64,000 nucleotides of DNA, from assembly GCA_002683825.1 (NCBI GenBank), contig NYUD01000073.1, forward strand, positions 1-64,000. The letters run 5' to 3'. This DNA comes from Planctomycetota bacterium (lineage in GTDB: Bacteria; Planctomycetota; UBA1135; GCA-002686595). The first letter of the stretch is position 1; each line of letters opens with the position of its first letter. The translations under genes were made by a program, and so were the position numbers. The notes under the pieces are model-generated. The model was given only the letters and a program-made list of their open reading frames with translations. It made no database searches and was not told the DNA's origin. Below, in pieces: positions 6,545-15,775 of the stretch.

Positions 6545-9115
6545 ATGACGCCCGCCCTCGTCCCGCTGTTTCTGTCGGTTTGCCTTTTCTCCGCTGGAGC
6601 GTTGTATCCGGAGGTTTGCGATGACGGGGGAGCCCCGGATTGGCAGAGCGAGGTCGAGCGAGCCAACGCCGAGGGGGACTTCGACGGGGCCGTGCTGGCG
6701 ATCGAAGAACACCTGCGCTTGCACCCAGGCGATCCGGAAGCTCACAGGGCCCACGCGCAGGCCCTCGAGCGTATGGTCCTCGAGGGGGGGGCGAGCTGGT
6801 TGGCGATGACGGACGCGCGCGACGCCTGGGACCGGGCTCTGGAGCTCGAGCCCTTCAGCGTCGAAACCCTTCGGGGGGCCGTCTCGATCCGCCGTCGCCT
6901 CGGCGAGCACGACGCAGCGGCGGTGCTGGCCCTGCGCGCCGTCGGGACGGCGACGCTCGAATCCGGAGAAGTTCCCCCGGAAATACTGGCCCTGGCGCTT
7001 CGCTGCCGGGTGACCGCGTTTCAGAACGCGACCGAAACGGCCCCGGCACAACGGCTCCAGCGGGCAGAGAGCCTTCTGAACGCCATGGAAGGGGCCCGCC
7101 GCCTGGAGCCGCAAGAAGCGGAGCTGGCCTCGATTCAGGCGGGCTTTCTGGATTGGCTCGGCCTCCCCGAGCTCGCCTCCGAGGTGCTCCTGTCGGCGCT
7201 CGAGGAGAACACTCGAGCCAGCGCCCTGCACCGCGCCCTGATCGATATCTACCTGCGCCAGGGGGTGGAAGAGCGCCTCGTTGGGATCTATGACACGTTC
7301 GGTGGGGAGGCGACCCACGGGACTCTGGCCTGGTACACCGGCTACGTCGCGCGTCTGTCCGGCGATCTGGCCCTCTGCGAAAGGCGCCACACGGAGGCGC
7401 TGGAGGCCTACGCGCGCTGCGCCCGTTGGATGGAAGTGGCGGCCACCCTGGAACCGGACTTCGAGGCGACCGCCGATCAGATTCGCTACCAGGCGTCGGT
7501 GAGCACGGCCTGGTGCGCCGTCGATGCGCAGGAAAACGGGCTCGCCCGGGAGCGCCTGCTACGCCTCTTGAAGGACTCGCCCGAACGGCGTCACGAGCGC
7601 GACGGGTTGGGGCGCTCGGCCCTACAAGCGCTTTCGGCTCTCGGTGAGCGTGCCGTCCAGCGGAGTGACTTCCGCAGAGCTGCCGAGGACACCCGCGTGG
7701 TCTGTGAGGTGGCGCCGGAGGAAGGCGAATGGTGGAACAACCTCGGATTTCTGTTGCGCGAATACGCTACCCAGATCGAAGGAGGAGCCTACCCCGAGTT
7801 CGAGGATCCGAAGGCAGCTGCACTCGAGGTGTACCGTCGCTCGTGGGATGCCTACCGGCGGGCGGCGGAGCTGATTCCCGACGACGTGCGGGTCGTGAAC
7901 GACGCGGCGCTGATCCAGGTCTACCACGTGCTCGAAGAGCTTGAACTGGCGGAAAGGATGTTCACTGACTCGATCGAACGCGGGCAGGCGCAGCTCGAGG
8001 AGCTCGGCCCGGGGGCGGAGGAAGCGGCGCGCTTTCCCATCGCCCAGGCGGTCGCGGACGCGTATCAAAACCTCGGCTATCTCTACTACCACGTCTACGG
8101 CAAGCGGATCGAAGCGCGGCCCTATTTCGTGGCCGCGATGGGCGTCGGCGGTGGCGATCGGTCCGGGCTCGAGGAGTACCTCACCTCGATCGACGCGGGC
8201 GACGAGGGCGAAGAGGTTGCCGAGCGGAATTCCCTGAGCCAGGTCTCCGCGCCCCGTGCACCGCTGGAGGCCGTGGACATTCCCTGGGAGAGCTCGCTGG
8301 TGGAGGCGCGCCTGCTTGCGAAGGAGCTGGAGTGTCCGCTCGTGATCTACTACCGCGGAGCGGGTCTGGGGTTGGGCGTGCCTTTTTACGACCGCGTCGT
8401 TTGCAGCGAGTCTTTTGCAGCCGCGACCCGCGGGGCGGTCGTGGTCGTGTGCGACACGGTGCGGCGCACCTACTACGATCGCCGACGCGACGGACGGCGC
8501 ATCGTCGATTCGAAGTGGGGAGCGGTGACGTGCGGCGAGCACATCGCCTGCGCGGAGGAGTTCGATGTCTGGTACTCCGAGCTGTTCGGTCAGGGGCCGG
8601 GCGAGGAAGCCGAGGGGCTGCACCTGCTTCGTCCGGGCGAGGAGCAACCGCGGCCGACGGACCTGCGCCAGCTCACCGAACGGGTCGCAGGGGGCGAGTG
8701 TGAGAAGCCGCCGCCCTTCGAGGCGATCGAGGCTGCCCTGGCCGGGGTATCCGGCCGCAGCGAAGCGCTCGAGCTGGTTCGGACCCGCACCCGACTCGCC
8801 CGCGAAAGGGTCGAGCGGATTCTCTGGGACGGGTTCCAGGCCGGACCGGCGAAGGAATACCTGGTCCAGGCCCTCGCGCAGGACGAGCACCCTTCCACGC
8901 GGGAACTTCTGGCCACCTGTGTGCGTCAGACGGGAAACCCGGCCCTGGCACAGGCCGCTCTCTCGGTGTGGCCGGCCGGCGCGGATCTGGCGCCGGTTTG
9001 GTTCGCTGCCCGTTGGGCCCTGAAATTAGAGGTCCGGGACGCTGCCTGGAATGTTCTGTCCCGGGAGGCGCCGGAAGATCTGGCCGTCGGAGTGCATGCG
9101 CTCCTGGCGAGGTAA
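6545..9115 (+). CDS. Large secreted TPR protein with thioredoxin-like C-terminal region
   Basis: The product has 856 residues. Residues 1-20 are a signal peptide or N-terminal anchor. Residues 25-560 are helical and rich in TPR-like pairs (for example ANAEGDFDGAVLAIEEHLRL and RHTEALEAYARCARW). Around residues 576-700 the pattern changes to one resembling thioredoxin-fold proteins: ESSLVEARLLAKELECPLVI, then a Cys-containing segment, but without a clear CxxC. The ATG at 6545 was chosen because the signal peptide begins there; upstream codons in this frame are antisense to the kinase. It starts 54 bases from the divergent kinase start and is followed 18 bases later by a glycosyltransferase. Function is unknown; protein-protein scaffolding in the periplasm is plausible. 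Confidence 0.8.
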   Translation: MTPALVPLFLSVCLFSAGALYPEVCDDGGAPDWQSEVERANAEGDFDGAVLAIEEHLRLHPGDPEAHRAHAQALERMVLEGGASWLAMTDARDAWDRALELEPFSVETLRGAVSIRRRLGEHDAAAVLALRAVGTATLESGEVPPEILALALRCRVTAFQNATETAPAQRLQRAESLLNAMEGARRLEPQEAELASIQAGFLDWLGLPELASEVLLSALEENTRASALHRALIDIYLRQGVEERLVGIYDTFGGEATHGTLAWYTGYVARLSGDLALCERRHTEALEAYARCARWMEVAATLEPDFEATADQIRYQASVSTAWCAVDAQENGLARERLLRLLKDSPERRHERDGLGRSALQALSALGERAVQRSDFRRAAEDTRVVCEVAPEEGEWWNNLGFLLREYATQIEGGAYPEFEDPKAAALEVYRRSWDAYRRAAELIPDDVRVVNDAALIQVYHVLEELELAERMFTDSIERGQAQLEELGPGAEEAARFPIAQAVADAYQNLGYLYYHVYGKRIEARPYFVAAMGVGGGDRSGLEEYLTSIDAGDEGEEVAERNSLSQVSAPRAPLEAVDIPWESSLVEARLLAKELECPLVIYYRGAGLGLGVPFYDRVVCSESFAAATRGAVVVVCDTVRRTYYDRRRDGRRIVDSKWGAVTCGEHIACAEEFDVWYSELFGQGPGEEAEGLHLLRPGEEQPRPTDLRQLTERVAGGECEKPPPFEAIEAALAGVSGRSEALELVRTRTRLARERVERILWDGFQAGPAKEYLVQALAQDEHPSTRELLATCVRQTGNPALAQAALSVWPAGADLAPVWFAARWALKLEVRDAAWNVLSREAPEDLAVGVHALLAR

Positions 9116-9133
9116 CCCGAGGTAGCCTGCGGC

Positions 9134-9928
9134 ATGGTCATCGGTTCAAAGAGCTCCAAAACGGTCGTGGTCATGCCCGCCTACAATGCGGCGACCACCC
9201 TCGAACGCACCGTCGACGACCTGCCCAGGGGGCACTTTGACGAGGTCATCGTGGTGGATGACAACAGCACGGACGACACCGTCGGTGTAGCGCGCCGCCT
9301 GGGGCTCACGGTCGTCCAGCACGAGATCAATCGCGGCTACGGTGGGAATCAGAAGACCTGCTACAAGCACGCGCTCGAGCACGGCGCCGACTACGTCGTG
9401 ATGATCCATCCCGATTATCAGTACGACGCCCGCATCCTTCCCGCCGCCGTCAACATCCTCGAGAACGGCATCTGTGATGTCCTCTTGGGCAATCGCATTC
9501 GAACCCGTGGCGAGGCCCTTGCCGGAGGGATGCCGCCGGCGAAGTACTTCGCCAATCGCGGCTTGACGATCATCGAGAACCTGCTCTCGGGTCAAAACCT
9601 CGGCGAGTGGCATTCGGGTTTTCGAGCTTACAACCGCAGGGTGCTCGAGGTATTGCCCTACGAGCGCAATTCGGACGACTTCGTGTTCGACTCCCAGTTT
9701 CTCGTTCAGTGCGTGCACTTCGGCTTCAAGCTGGGCGACGTGCCCGTGCCGGTGCGTTACTTCGACGAGGCGAGCTCGATCAATTTCCGCCGCTCGACGA
9801 CCTACGCGCTTCACACCCTGCGCACTTTCGTGCAGTGGTACTCCCACAAGCTGGGGATGCAGCACGATCTCTTCCGGCCGACCGAGTCGCCGATTGCGGT
9901 CGTTCCGGACCAGGCTTCAGCGGAGTAG
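9134..9928 (+). CDS. Family 2 glycosyltransferase, polyprenyl-phosphate sugar synthase-like
   Basis: The product has 264 residues with a GT-A fold: [19 protein letters not shown] at residues 12-30, nucleotide-binding DDNSTDD at 42-48, a DxD-equivalent HPDYQYD at 92-98, and [13 protein letters not shown] around 158-170. There is no C-terminal membrane segment, so it is a cytosolic or peripheral enzyme like the soluble dolichol-phosphate-mannose synthases. Enzymes of this branch move a sugar from a nucleotide donor to a polyprenyl phosphate or to another lipid-linked acceptor. Sugar and lipid cannot be read from the sequence. It ends 16 bases from the convergent end of the TMTC-like operon, whose GT-C-type products would need a polyprenyl-phosphate sugar. 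Confidence 0.88.
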   Translation: MVIGSKSSKTVVVMPAYNAATTLERTVDDLPRGHFDEVIVVDDNSTDDTVGVARRLGLTVVQHEINRGYGGNQKTCYKHALEHGADYVVMIHPDYQYDARILPAAVNILENGICDVLLGNRIRTRGEALAGGMPPAKYFANRGLTIIENLLSGQNLGEWHSGFRAYNRRVLEVLPYERNSDDFVFDSQFLVQCVHFGFKLGDVPVPVRYFDEASSINFRRSTTYALHTLRTFVQWYSHKLGMQHDLFRPTESPIAVVPDQASAE

Positions 9929-9944
9929 TACGTTCGATCCGGCG

Positions 9945-12185
9945 CTACGGTTCGCGAAGTGCTCGACGCGCGCGGTAGACGCTCATGCGATGCTCGGCCT
10001 TTCTGCGCCGCGCTTGTGGAAGAAGTGAAAGCGCTTTTTCTTGGGCCTGGATGGCGTCGTCGAAGTCCCCGTTGGCGGCCAGGGCGGCGGCCAGGGTTTC
10101 CCACGGGAGGGGTTGGCCTTCGCCTGCGGCCTGCAGGCATCGCTCGGCCAGCCGTAGCGCCTCGCGGGGGTTGCGGGCGGTGTCGTCGGAAGTGGTCGCG
10201 AGAATCCAGGCCAGTCGCTGGGCGACCTCGAAGAGACCGGCATCGATCTCCAGAGCCCGGCGTAGGTGCCGGACAGCCTGTGCCGTCGCTCCGGTGCGCA
10301 GCAGCGCCAGCCCGAGGGATGCCCGGGCCGGCGCGAACTCGGGCGCGATGCGAACCGCCCGCTCGAGTTCTTCCACAGCCGCCTTCAGGGCCCCGGAGCG
10401 CAGGTGCAGGTTGCCGAGGTTGACCAGGGCGTCTGTGAAGTCGGGTTGACGTTCGAGGGCCCGTTCGTAGGCCCTACGGGCCTCCTCGTGGCGGGCGAGC
10501 TTCGCCAGGATGACGCCGCGGTTGAAGAGTTGCTCGGCATCCTCGGGATCGCCGGCGAGGGAGCGTTCGACCGCCCGCAGGGCAGCGGGTAGGTTTCCGA
10601 GGTCCCGCAGAACCAGCGCGTGATAGGCGTGGGCTCGAGCGGACGAGGGGTCGATCGCGAGCGCCCTCTGAATATGGATCAGGGCCAGCTGGGGGCGGCC
10701 GGTGTCCCGCCGCAGCTGGGCGAGGTTGAGCTGGGGAGACAGGAAGTCCGGCCGGATGCTCTGCGCTTTTTCGAGGTGGTCGAGGGCTTCCTCGTAGCGT
10801 TCCTCTTCCATCAGGACCTTGCCCAGATTGTTGTGGGCCACGTGGCTCCTTTCGCGAACCTGGAGGGCGCGGGTGTACAGAGCCTCCCCGTTCTTCCAGC
10901 TCGGCAGCTGGGCTCGTGTGGTTGCGGTCAGGGCCAGGCTCGCCGCGACGGCGGCGCCGACCAGGGGGGGGCGCAGCGCGGGCCGGACGCGAACCAGGGC
11001 GTCGGCTCCGAAGACCACCGCGATGTAGAGCCCCACGGTGGGCAGGTAGGCGTAGCGATCCGCATAGGCCTGCGCTCCCACGGAAACCAGGCCGATCACG
11101 GGGATCGACATTCCAAGAAACCAGAACCAACCCACCGTCAGGTAAGGCGCGCGTGTCCGTAGCCGCACGGCGAACGTCGTGACGAGGACCAGTACCCCTG
11201 CCCAAACGCTCGCACGAAGCCCTATTGCGCGGATCGGATCCGCTTCGACGAGTCCCGGGTGTGGGTAGATACAGGCCAGGCCTCCGGGCCAGAACGTCTT
11301 CTCGACATAGAAGCCCCAGCCATCCAGCGCGTTCAGTAACCGCAGAGGAAGCGAAAGGGTTGCGAGTGAGGAGAGGGCCCCGAACTCGCGCTGTGCCCAG
11401 ACGGTCACAACGCAGGCGGGTACGACCAGGAGGAACAGGGGCCACTTTTCCCGAACCAAATTGAAACCGGTGCGCCAGGGACCGGTCTCCCCGGAGATCC
11501 CCGTGTGGTGGGTGGGGGGTAGGGATGGTTGTTGCAGGGTTCGAAGGTCGGGCGCTTCTCCGGACCGCCACCGCCCCAGGGGCCAGTAGTCCAGGAGCAA
11601 CAGGACAAACGGCACCGTGACGAGCATGGGCTTGGCCAAAAGGCCCAGCGCCAGCGACGCCACGACCGCCAGGTAGGCGAGCATTCCTCCCGCTCCTTCC
11701 CGCGGGTTGGCGAGCCGCCTCGCCCGACGTCCATAGGCGAAAAGACACAGGGCGAAGAAGAACCCGGAGAGCAAGTCTTTGCGTTCGGAAACCCAGGCCA
11801 CGGATTCGACCCGCAGGGGATGTACGACGAAGAAAAGGGCCACGAAAAAACTCGGCCACCGCTGCTGCGTGAGGGTCAAGAACGCGAGGAAGAGAACGGC
11901 CGCCGTGGCTGCGAACCAGGCCACGTTGACCAGGTGGTGTCCCGCCGGCTCCAGGCCGAACCAGGTGCGGTCGAGGAGATGGGTCCACCACGTCAACGGA
12001 TGCCAGTTGGCGGAATGGGGTTCGGTGAGGCTCTTGCGAACCGTGGCGACGCTCCAACCCCCGTCGAGGATCGGATTGTCGATGACGTACTCTTCGTCGT
12101 CGTAGACGAAGCCATGGCCCGCCGTCGGCGCATACAGGAGACCGCCGGTCAGGGCCAAGAGAAGCGCCAGAAGGCCGTTCTTCAC
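9945..12185 (-). CDS. TMTC-like GT-C membrane protein with TPRs (paralogue 8, last in operon)
   Basis: The product has 746 residues: an N-terminal polytopic domain to about residue 400, then about eight TPRs. Family signatures are YDD at 28-30 in the first external loop, WHPLTW at 61-66, HPLRVESVAW at 122-131, ERKD at 134-137 and a later DRYAYLP. In eukaryotic TMTC proteins (CAZy GT105) this architecture belongs to O-mannosyltransferases using a dolichol-linked donor. In bacteria the donor would be a polyprenyl-phosphate sugar, and acceptor choice by the TPRs is inference. The GTG start at 12185 overlaps the TGA of the previous gene (GTGA). This is the longest paralogue, with extra TPRs and a Pro/His-rich cytoplasmic loop. 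Confidence 0.82.
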   Translation of the reverse strand: MKNGLLALLLALTGGLLYAPTAGHGFVYDDEEYVIDNPILDGGWSVATVRKSLTEPHSANWHPLTWWTHLLDRTWFGLEPAGHHLVNVAWFAATAAVLFLAFLTLTQQRWPSFFVALFFVVHPLRVESVAWVSERKDLLSGFFFALCLFAYGRRARRLANPREGAGGMLAYLAVVASLALGLLAKPMLVTVPFVLLLLDYWPLGRWRSGEAPDLRTLQQPSLPPTHHTGISGETGPWRTGFNLVREKWPLFLLVVPACVVTVWAQREFGALSSLATLSLPLRLLNALDGWGFYVEKTFWPGGLACIYPHPGLVEADPIRAIGLRASVWAGVLVLVTTFAVRLRTRAPYLTVGWFWFLGMSIPVIGLVSVGAQAYADRYAYLPTVGLYIAVVFGADALVRVRPALRPPLVGAAVAASLALTATTRAQLPSWKNGEALYTRALQVRERSHVAHNNLGKVLMEEERYEEALDHLEKAQSIRPDFLSPQLNLAQLRRDTGRPQLALIHIQRALAIDPSSARAHAYHALVLRDLGNLPAALRAVERSLAGDPEDAEQLFNRGVILAKLARHEEARRAYERALERQPDFTDALVNLGNLHLRSGALKAAVEELERAVRIAPEFAPARASLGLALLRTGATAQAVRHLRRALEIDAGLFEVAQRLAWILATTSDDTARNPREALRLAERCLQAAGEGQPLPWETLAAALAANGDFDDAIQAQEKALSLLPQARRRKAEHRMSVYRARRALREP

Positions 12186-14131
12186 TCGCGTTTCTCCAGG
12201 GCCCTCTGCGCCGGCTCGAAGTGGGGATCGATTTTCAACGCCTCGGCAAAGGCGTCGCGGGCGCGTTGCCCATCCCCGGCCGCCTGGTGGGCCTTGCCCA
12301 GATTGAAGTGCACCGTCGCGTCGTCGGACTCGAGCCGCACGAGTCGATCGAACACGGCGACCGCCTCGTCGAAAGCGTTGCGCATGAGCAGCAGATCGCC
12401 CAGGTTGTTGAGGGCGTCCCCGTGGCCCGGATCCTCCTCGAGCGCCTGGCGGTAGTAGGCCTCTGCGGCCTCGAAGTCCCTCCGCGATTGCTCGAGACAC
12501 CCCAGGTTGAAGAGCGCCGAGGTATCCAGCGGGGCGAGTTCCAGAACCCCCAAGAAGGCCTTCTCGGCGGGCTCCAGCTTGCCCTCGGAAAGCTCGAGCA
12601 CGCCGAGGTCGAGCAGCGCGTGGGGATTGCGTGGCCGGACGAGCCGGGCCCGCTCGAAGAGCTGGCGTGCCCTGGCGTAGTTTTCTCGGGCGAGGTGCAA
12701 CTGCCCCAGCTGGCTGAGGGCCTCGCCGAAGTTGGGGTGGATGCGCAAGGCTTCCCTCAGGTGGTTCCTTGCGCGCTTTTCATCGCCGGCCTGTCGATAG
12801 ATCCGTCCCAATTCGGCGTGGGCCGTGTAGTTCCGTGAGGTTGCATCCAACGCGTGCTGAAACAGTGCTTCGGTGTCCGACCAATGGCGGATCTGGGCGC
12901 GGGTCGATAGGCCGAGCAAGGCCAGCACCAGGATCGAGGCTGCCGCCAGGGGTTTGCGCCAATTCGGGCGAGAGGCGACGGCGTCGCCGGCGAGGAAGGC
13001 CAGGGCGATGCCCACACCGATCGTGGGCAGGTAGGTGTAGCGGTCTGCGTGCGCTTGCGAACCGACCTGGATGATGCCGATCACCGGAACCAGGGAGATA
13101 ACCATCCAACAGAGCCCGACGAGCAAGACGGGGGAGCGTCGACGAATCCGCCAGGCGATCATGAAGAGTCCTGCGTATACCGCCACGGAGATCGAGGCGG
13201 GGAAGGCCAGCGCGGCACGCGGCGAGTCGCTGGTGACCACAGCGTGCGGATAGAAGACCGCCAGGTCCAGGGGGAGGAAGGTCTGGTAAAGGTAGGCGCC
13301 AAAGGCCGCGAGTGCGTTCAAACAGCGGATATCCAGGGGCAGATCCTCGAACCGATTGGTGGCTCCGGATTGCGACTGCACGGCGAACGTGACCCAGGAA
13401 AGGCCCAACGCCAGGGCGAACAGCGGCACCTTCTCCAGCAGGATGGACCGGGTCGTGGACGCGTTCCGCGCGAGCGTTGGATCTCCAAAGGGATTCCAGC
13501 GCCCCGTCGGCCAGATGTCCCAGAGAAGCAGAATCAAGGGCAGAGAAACGACCATCGGCTTGGCTGCCATGGCGAGCAAGAAGACCGACACCACCGCCGC
13601 CATACGCAAGGCCGAGGGCTTGCGCGCATGGCGCGTATAGAGGAACAACGCCAGCATCCAAAAGGTGCCCGAGAGCACGTCCTTGCGCTCGGAAATCCAG
13701 GCGACGGACTCCACGCGCAGCGGGTGAACGGCGAAAAACAGGGCGGCGAAAAGCGACGCCCAGCCCCGTCCGGTCGCGGAGACGAGCAGCAGGAACAGGA
13801 GCGCTCCGTTCAAGGCGTGAAAGGCCACGCTGACCAGGTGGTGCCCGCCGGCTTCGAGGCCGAACGACTGGACGTCGAGCATATGGGACATCCAGGTCAG
13901 GGGATGCCAGTTGGATGCGTGGGCGTGGGTGCTCAACCAGGTGAGCTCTTCCAGGCTCCAGCCGTCTCGCACGTGCGGGTTCTGAACGACGTAGTCGAGA
14001 TCGTCGTAGTCCACGAATTCGTACGTCCCGACGGGGAAGTACAGAACAGCCGTGCCCAGGATCAGTGCGAGCGTGCCCATGAGCACGAAGGCTCGCGACG
14101 GCTGTCGGGCGTGGCTGTCGGTCGGCGTCAC
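12182..14131 (-). CDS. TMTC-like GT-C membrane protein with TPRs (paralogue 7)
   Basis: The product has 649 residues. All family motifs are intact: YDD at 42-44, WHPLTW at 75-80, MSHMLD just after, then HPLRVESVAWISERKD, and ADRYTYLP before the TPR part. About ten membrane segments fill residues 15-400 and roughly six TPRs follow. The ATG start overlaps the upstream stop codon in ATGA, and its own TGA overlaps the GTG of the next gene, so translation is coupled on both sides. It is presumably an active glycosyltransferase working on the outer face of the inner membrane with a lipid-linked sugar. The acceptor is unknown. Confidence 0.82.
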   Translation of the reverse strand: MTPTDSHARQPSRAFVLMGTLALILGTAVLYFPVGTYEFVDYDDLDYVVQNPHVRDGWSLEELTWLSTHAHASNWHPLTWMSHMLDVQSFGLEAGGHHLVSVAFHALNGALLFLLLVSATGRGWASLFAALFFAVHPLRVESVAWISERKDVLSGTFWMLALFLYTRHARKPSALRMAAVVSVFLLAMAAKPMVVSLPLILLLWDIWPTGRWNPFGDPTLARNASTTRSILLEKVPLFALALGLSWVTFAVQSQSGATNRFEDLPLDIRCLNALAAFGAYLYQTFLPLDLAVFYPHAVVTSDSPRAALAFPASISVAVYAGLFMIAWRIRRRSPVLLVGLCWMVISLVPVIGIIQVGSQAHADRYTYLPTIGVGIALAFLAGDAVASRPNWRKPLAAASILVLALLGLSTRAQIRHWSDTEALFQHALDATSRNYTAHAELGRIYRQAGDEKRARNHLREALRIHPNFGEALSQLGQLHLARENYARARQLFERARLVRPRNPHALLDLGVLELSEGKLEPAEKAFLGVLELAPLDTSALFNLGCLEQSRRDFEAAEAYYRQALEEDPGHGDALNNLGDLLLMRNAFDEAVAVFDRLVRLESDDATVHFNLGKAHQAAGDGQRARDAFAEALKIDPHFEPAQRALEKRE

Positions 14132-15771
14132 TTCTCTGCTCCGACAACCCTCTGCATCTTCTGGAAGAGACGGTTCTTGGTCATCTCCGGGTCGAGTTTT
14201 TCGAGGGTCTCCAGCTCGAGCTGCGCCTCGTCGAGCATGTCCATGTATACGAGCGCGACGCTCAGGTAGAGGCGCCCCAGGGATTCTTCCGGCCGAACCG
14301 CGACACCGCGTTCCAGGATCTGCCTTGCCTCTTCGAGCTCGTTCTTTTTCAGATGCCCCTTTCCCAGGTTCACGTACGCGGGATAGAGGTCCGGTGCGAT
14401 GCGAATCGCCTCCTCGAAATGCTGCATGGCCTCATCGAGTTGATCCAGGTTGAACCCCTGCCCCAGGTTCAGGTGAGCGACGTAGTTGTCGTCGGTCACT
14501 TCGAGAGCGTGTCTCCACAACGAGTCTGAATTGCGCCAGAACTGGACCTGGCTGTGTGCCGCGGCGATGAGACACAAGAGCCAGACCCCTGCTGCTGTGA
14601 CGAGAACGACCTTTTTTCGCAAGCGGGAGAAGGTGTGGGGGATGGCGAGCAGGGCCAAGCTCAACCCGATGCCCGGAAGATACATGTAGCGATCCGCAAC
14701 CCCCTGGTCTCCGACCTGGATCAGGCCGATGACCGGAAGCAGGGTGACGAGAAACCAAAACCACCCCGTCGCCAGGGCGGGCCGGGAGGCGCGCAGCCTC
14801 CACAGACCGGTGCTGACCAGGATCAACGCGAGGCCGGTGACGATCGCAAGGCCGGGGTGTACGCCCTCGGGGTCGACGATCGCGGGGTGGGGATAGAAGA
14901 CCGATAGGCCCGCGGGCCAGAAGAACGTGACCACGTAGTGGGAGTACGCGATGGGGACGTGCATGAGGCGCTGAAGCGTCGAGACCTTGGCGGAGACGGC
15001 CCCGCCTTCGGTCTGCGAGATCAGGGTCACGGCACAGACCACGGCCACGATGAAGAACATCGGCACCTTCTCCCGGATCAGGGCGTGACCGGATCGCTGT
15101 GGAACGGTCGTTCCCGGGTGGGTGGGGGAGGGCTCCGAAAATCCCCGGCGACGAAGGGGCCAGAAGTCGAGCAGCAGGAAGACAAACGGCAGCGTGACGA
15201 CCATCGACTTGGACATCAGGCCGAGGATCAGCATCAGGCAGACCGTCGAGTAGCGTAGCCGGCTCGGCGCCCTGCAGTAGCGGGCGTAGCTCGAAAGCCC
15301 CAGCATCCAAAAGGTCCCCGCCAGCACGTCTTTTCGCTCGGCGATCCAGGCCACCGATTCCACCCGCAGCGGATGCCACAGAAAAAGAGCGGCGACGAAG
15401 GTTGCGGCCCAATAGCCGATTCCCAGGGCGCGCAGCGCCCCCAGCAGGAGAAACCCGTTCAGCAAGTGAAGCAGGACGCTTGTCGTGTGATGGGAGCCGG
15501 CCTGGAACCGGTATAGTTCCACGTCCAGCATGTGCGAGATCCACGTGAGCGGATGCCAGTTGTACTGGTAGTCGATCGAGGTGAACGCCCAGCGCAATCC
15601 TTCCCAGTTCAGGCCCTCGCGCAGGTTCAAGTTGCCGTAGACGTACCCGGGATCGTCGAGGTTGACGAACGGATACCGGCATGCGGGAAGATAGATCGCC
15701 AGCGTGCCGGCGATCAGGGTCAATGCCACGAATAGAGGCGTCGTCGCCTTCATTTTCTGCTCCGGGCCCAT
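14128..15771 (-). CDS. TMTC-like GT-C membrane protein, short TPR part (paralogue 6)
   Basis: From ATG 15771 the product has 547 residues. The acidic motif in the first loop is LDD (38-40) where the other intact paralogues have YDD; both Asp residues remain. WHPLTW, ISHMLD, HPLRVESVAWIAERKD and ADRYMYLP are present. Only two or three TPRs follow the membrane domain. Start choice: an ATG at 15786 would overlap the sulfatase gene, but AGGAG at 15783-15779 is seven bases before the ATG at 15771. An ATG at 15753 (GGAG six bases before it) is also possible and would match the compact N-terminus of paralogue 8. It is one of two operon members whose start does not overlap the preceding stop. Confidence 0.8.
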   Translation of the reverse strand: MGPEQKMKATTPLFVALTLIAGTLAIYLPACRYPFVNLDDPGYVYGNLNLREGLNWEGLRWAFTSIDYQYNWHPLTWISHMLDVELYRFQAGSHHTTSVLLHLLNGFLLLGALRALGIGYWAATFVAALFLWHPLRVESVAWIAERKDVLAGTFWMLGLSSYARYCRAPSRLRYSTVCLMLILGLMSKSMVVTLPFVFLLLDFWPLRRRGFSEPSPTHPGTTVPQRSGHALIREKVPMFFIVAVVCAVTLISQTEGGAVSAKVSTLQRLMHVPIAYSHYVVTFFWPAGLSVFYPHPAIVDPEGVHPGLAIVTGLALILVSTGLWRLRASRPALATGWFWFLVTLLPVIGLIQVGDQGVADRYMYLPGIGLSLALLAIPHTFSRLRKKVVLVTAAGVWLLCLIAAAHSQVQFWRNSDSLWRHALEVTDDNYVAHLNLGQGFNLDQLDEAMQHFEEAIRIAPDLYPAYVNLGKGHLKKNELEEARQILERGVAVRPEESLGRLYLSVALVYMDMLDEAQLELETLEKLDPEMTKNRLFQKMQRVVGAEK

Positions 15772-15775
15772 CGTT

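Noticed and set aside
6491..7390. In-frame upstream extension of the histidine kinase
   Set aside because: It is antisense to the TPR gene and has low-complexity composition; the kinase domains are complete from 6490.
12186..12500. Upstream extension of TMTC-like paralogue 8 into paralogue 7
   Set aside because: The extra residues are an alternative frame of the neighbour's TPR region; the GTG overlapping the stop codon fits the operon pattern.
12780..14147. Long open frame overlapping paralogue 7 on the same strand
   Set aside because: Arg/Pro/Gly-rich composition typical of an off-frame reading of high-GC coding DNA; paralogue 7 has full family motifs.
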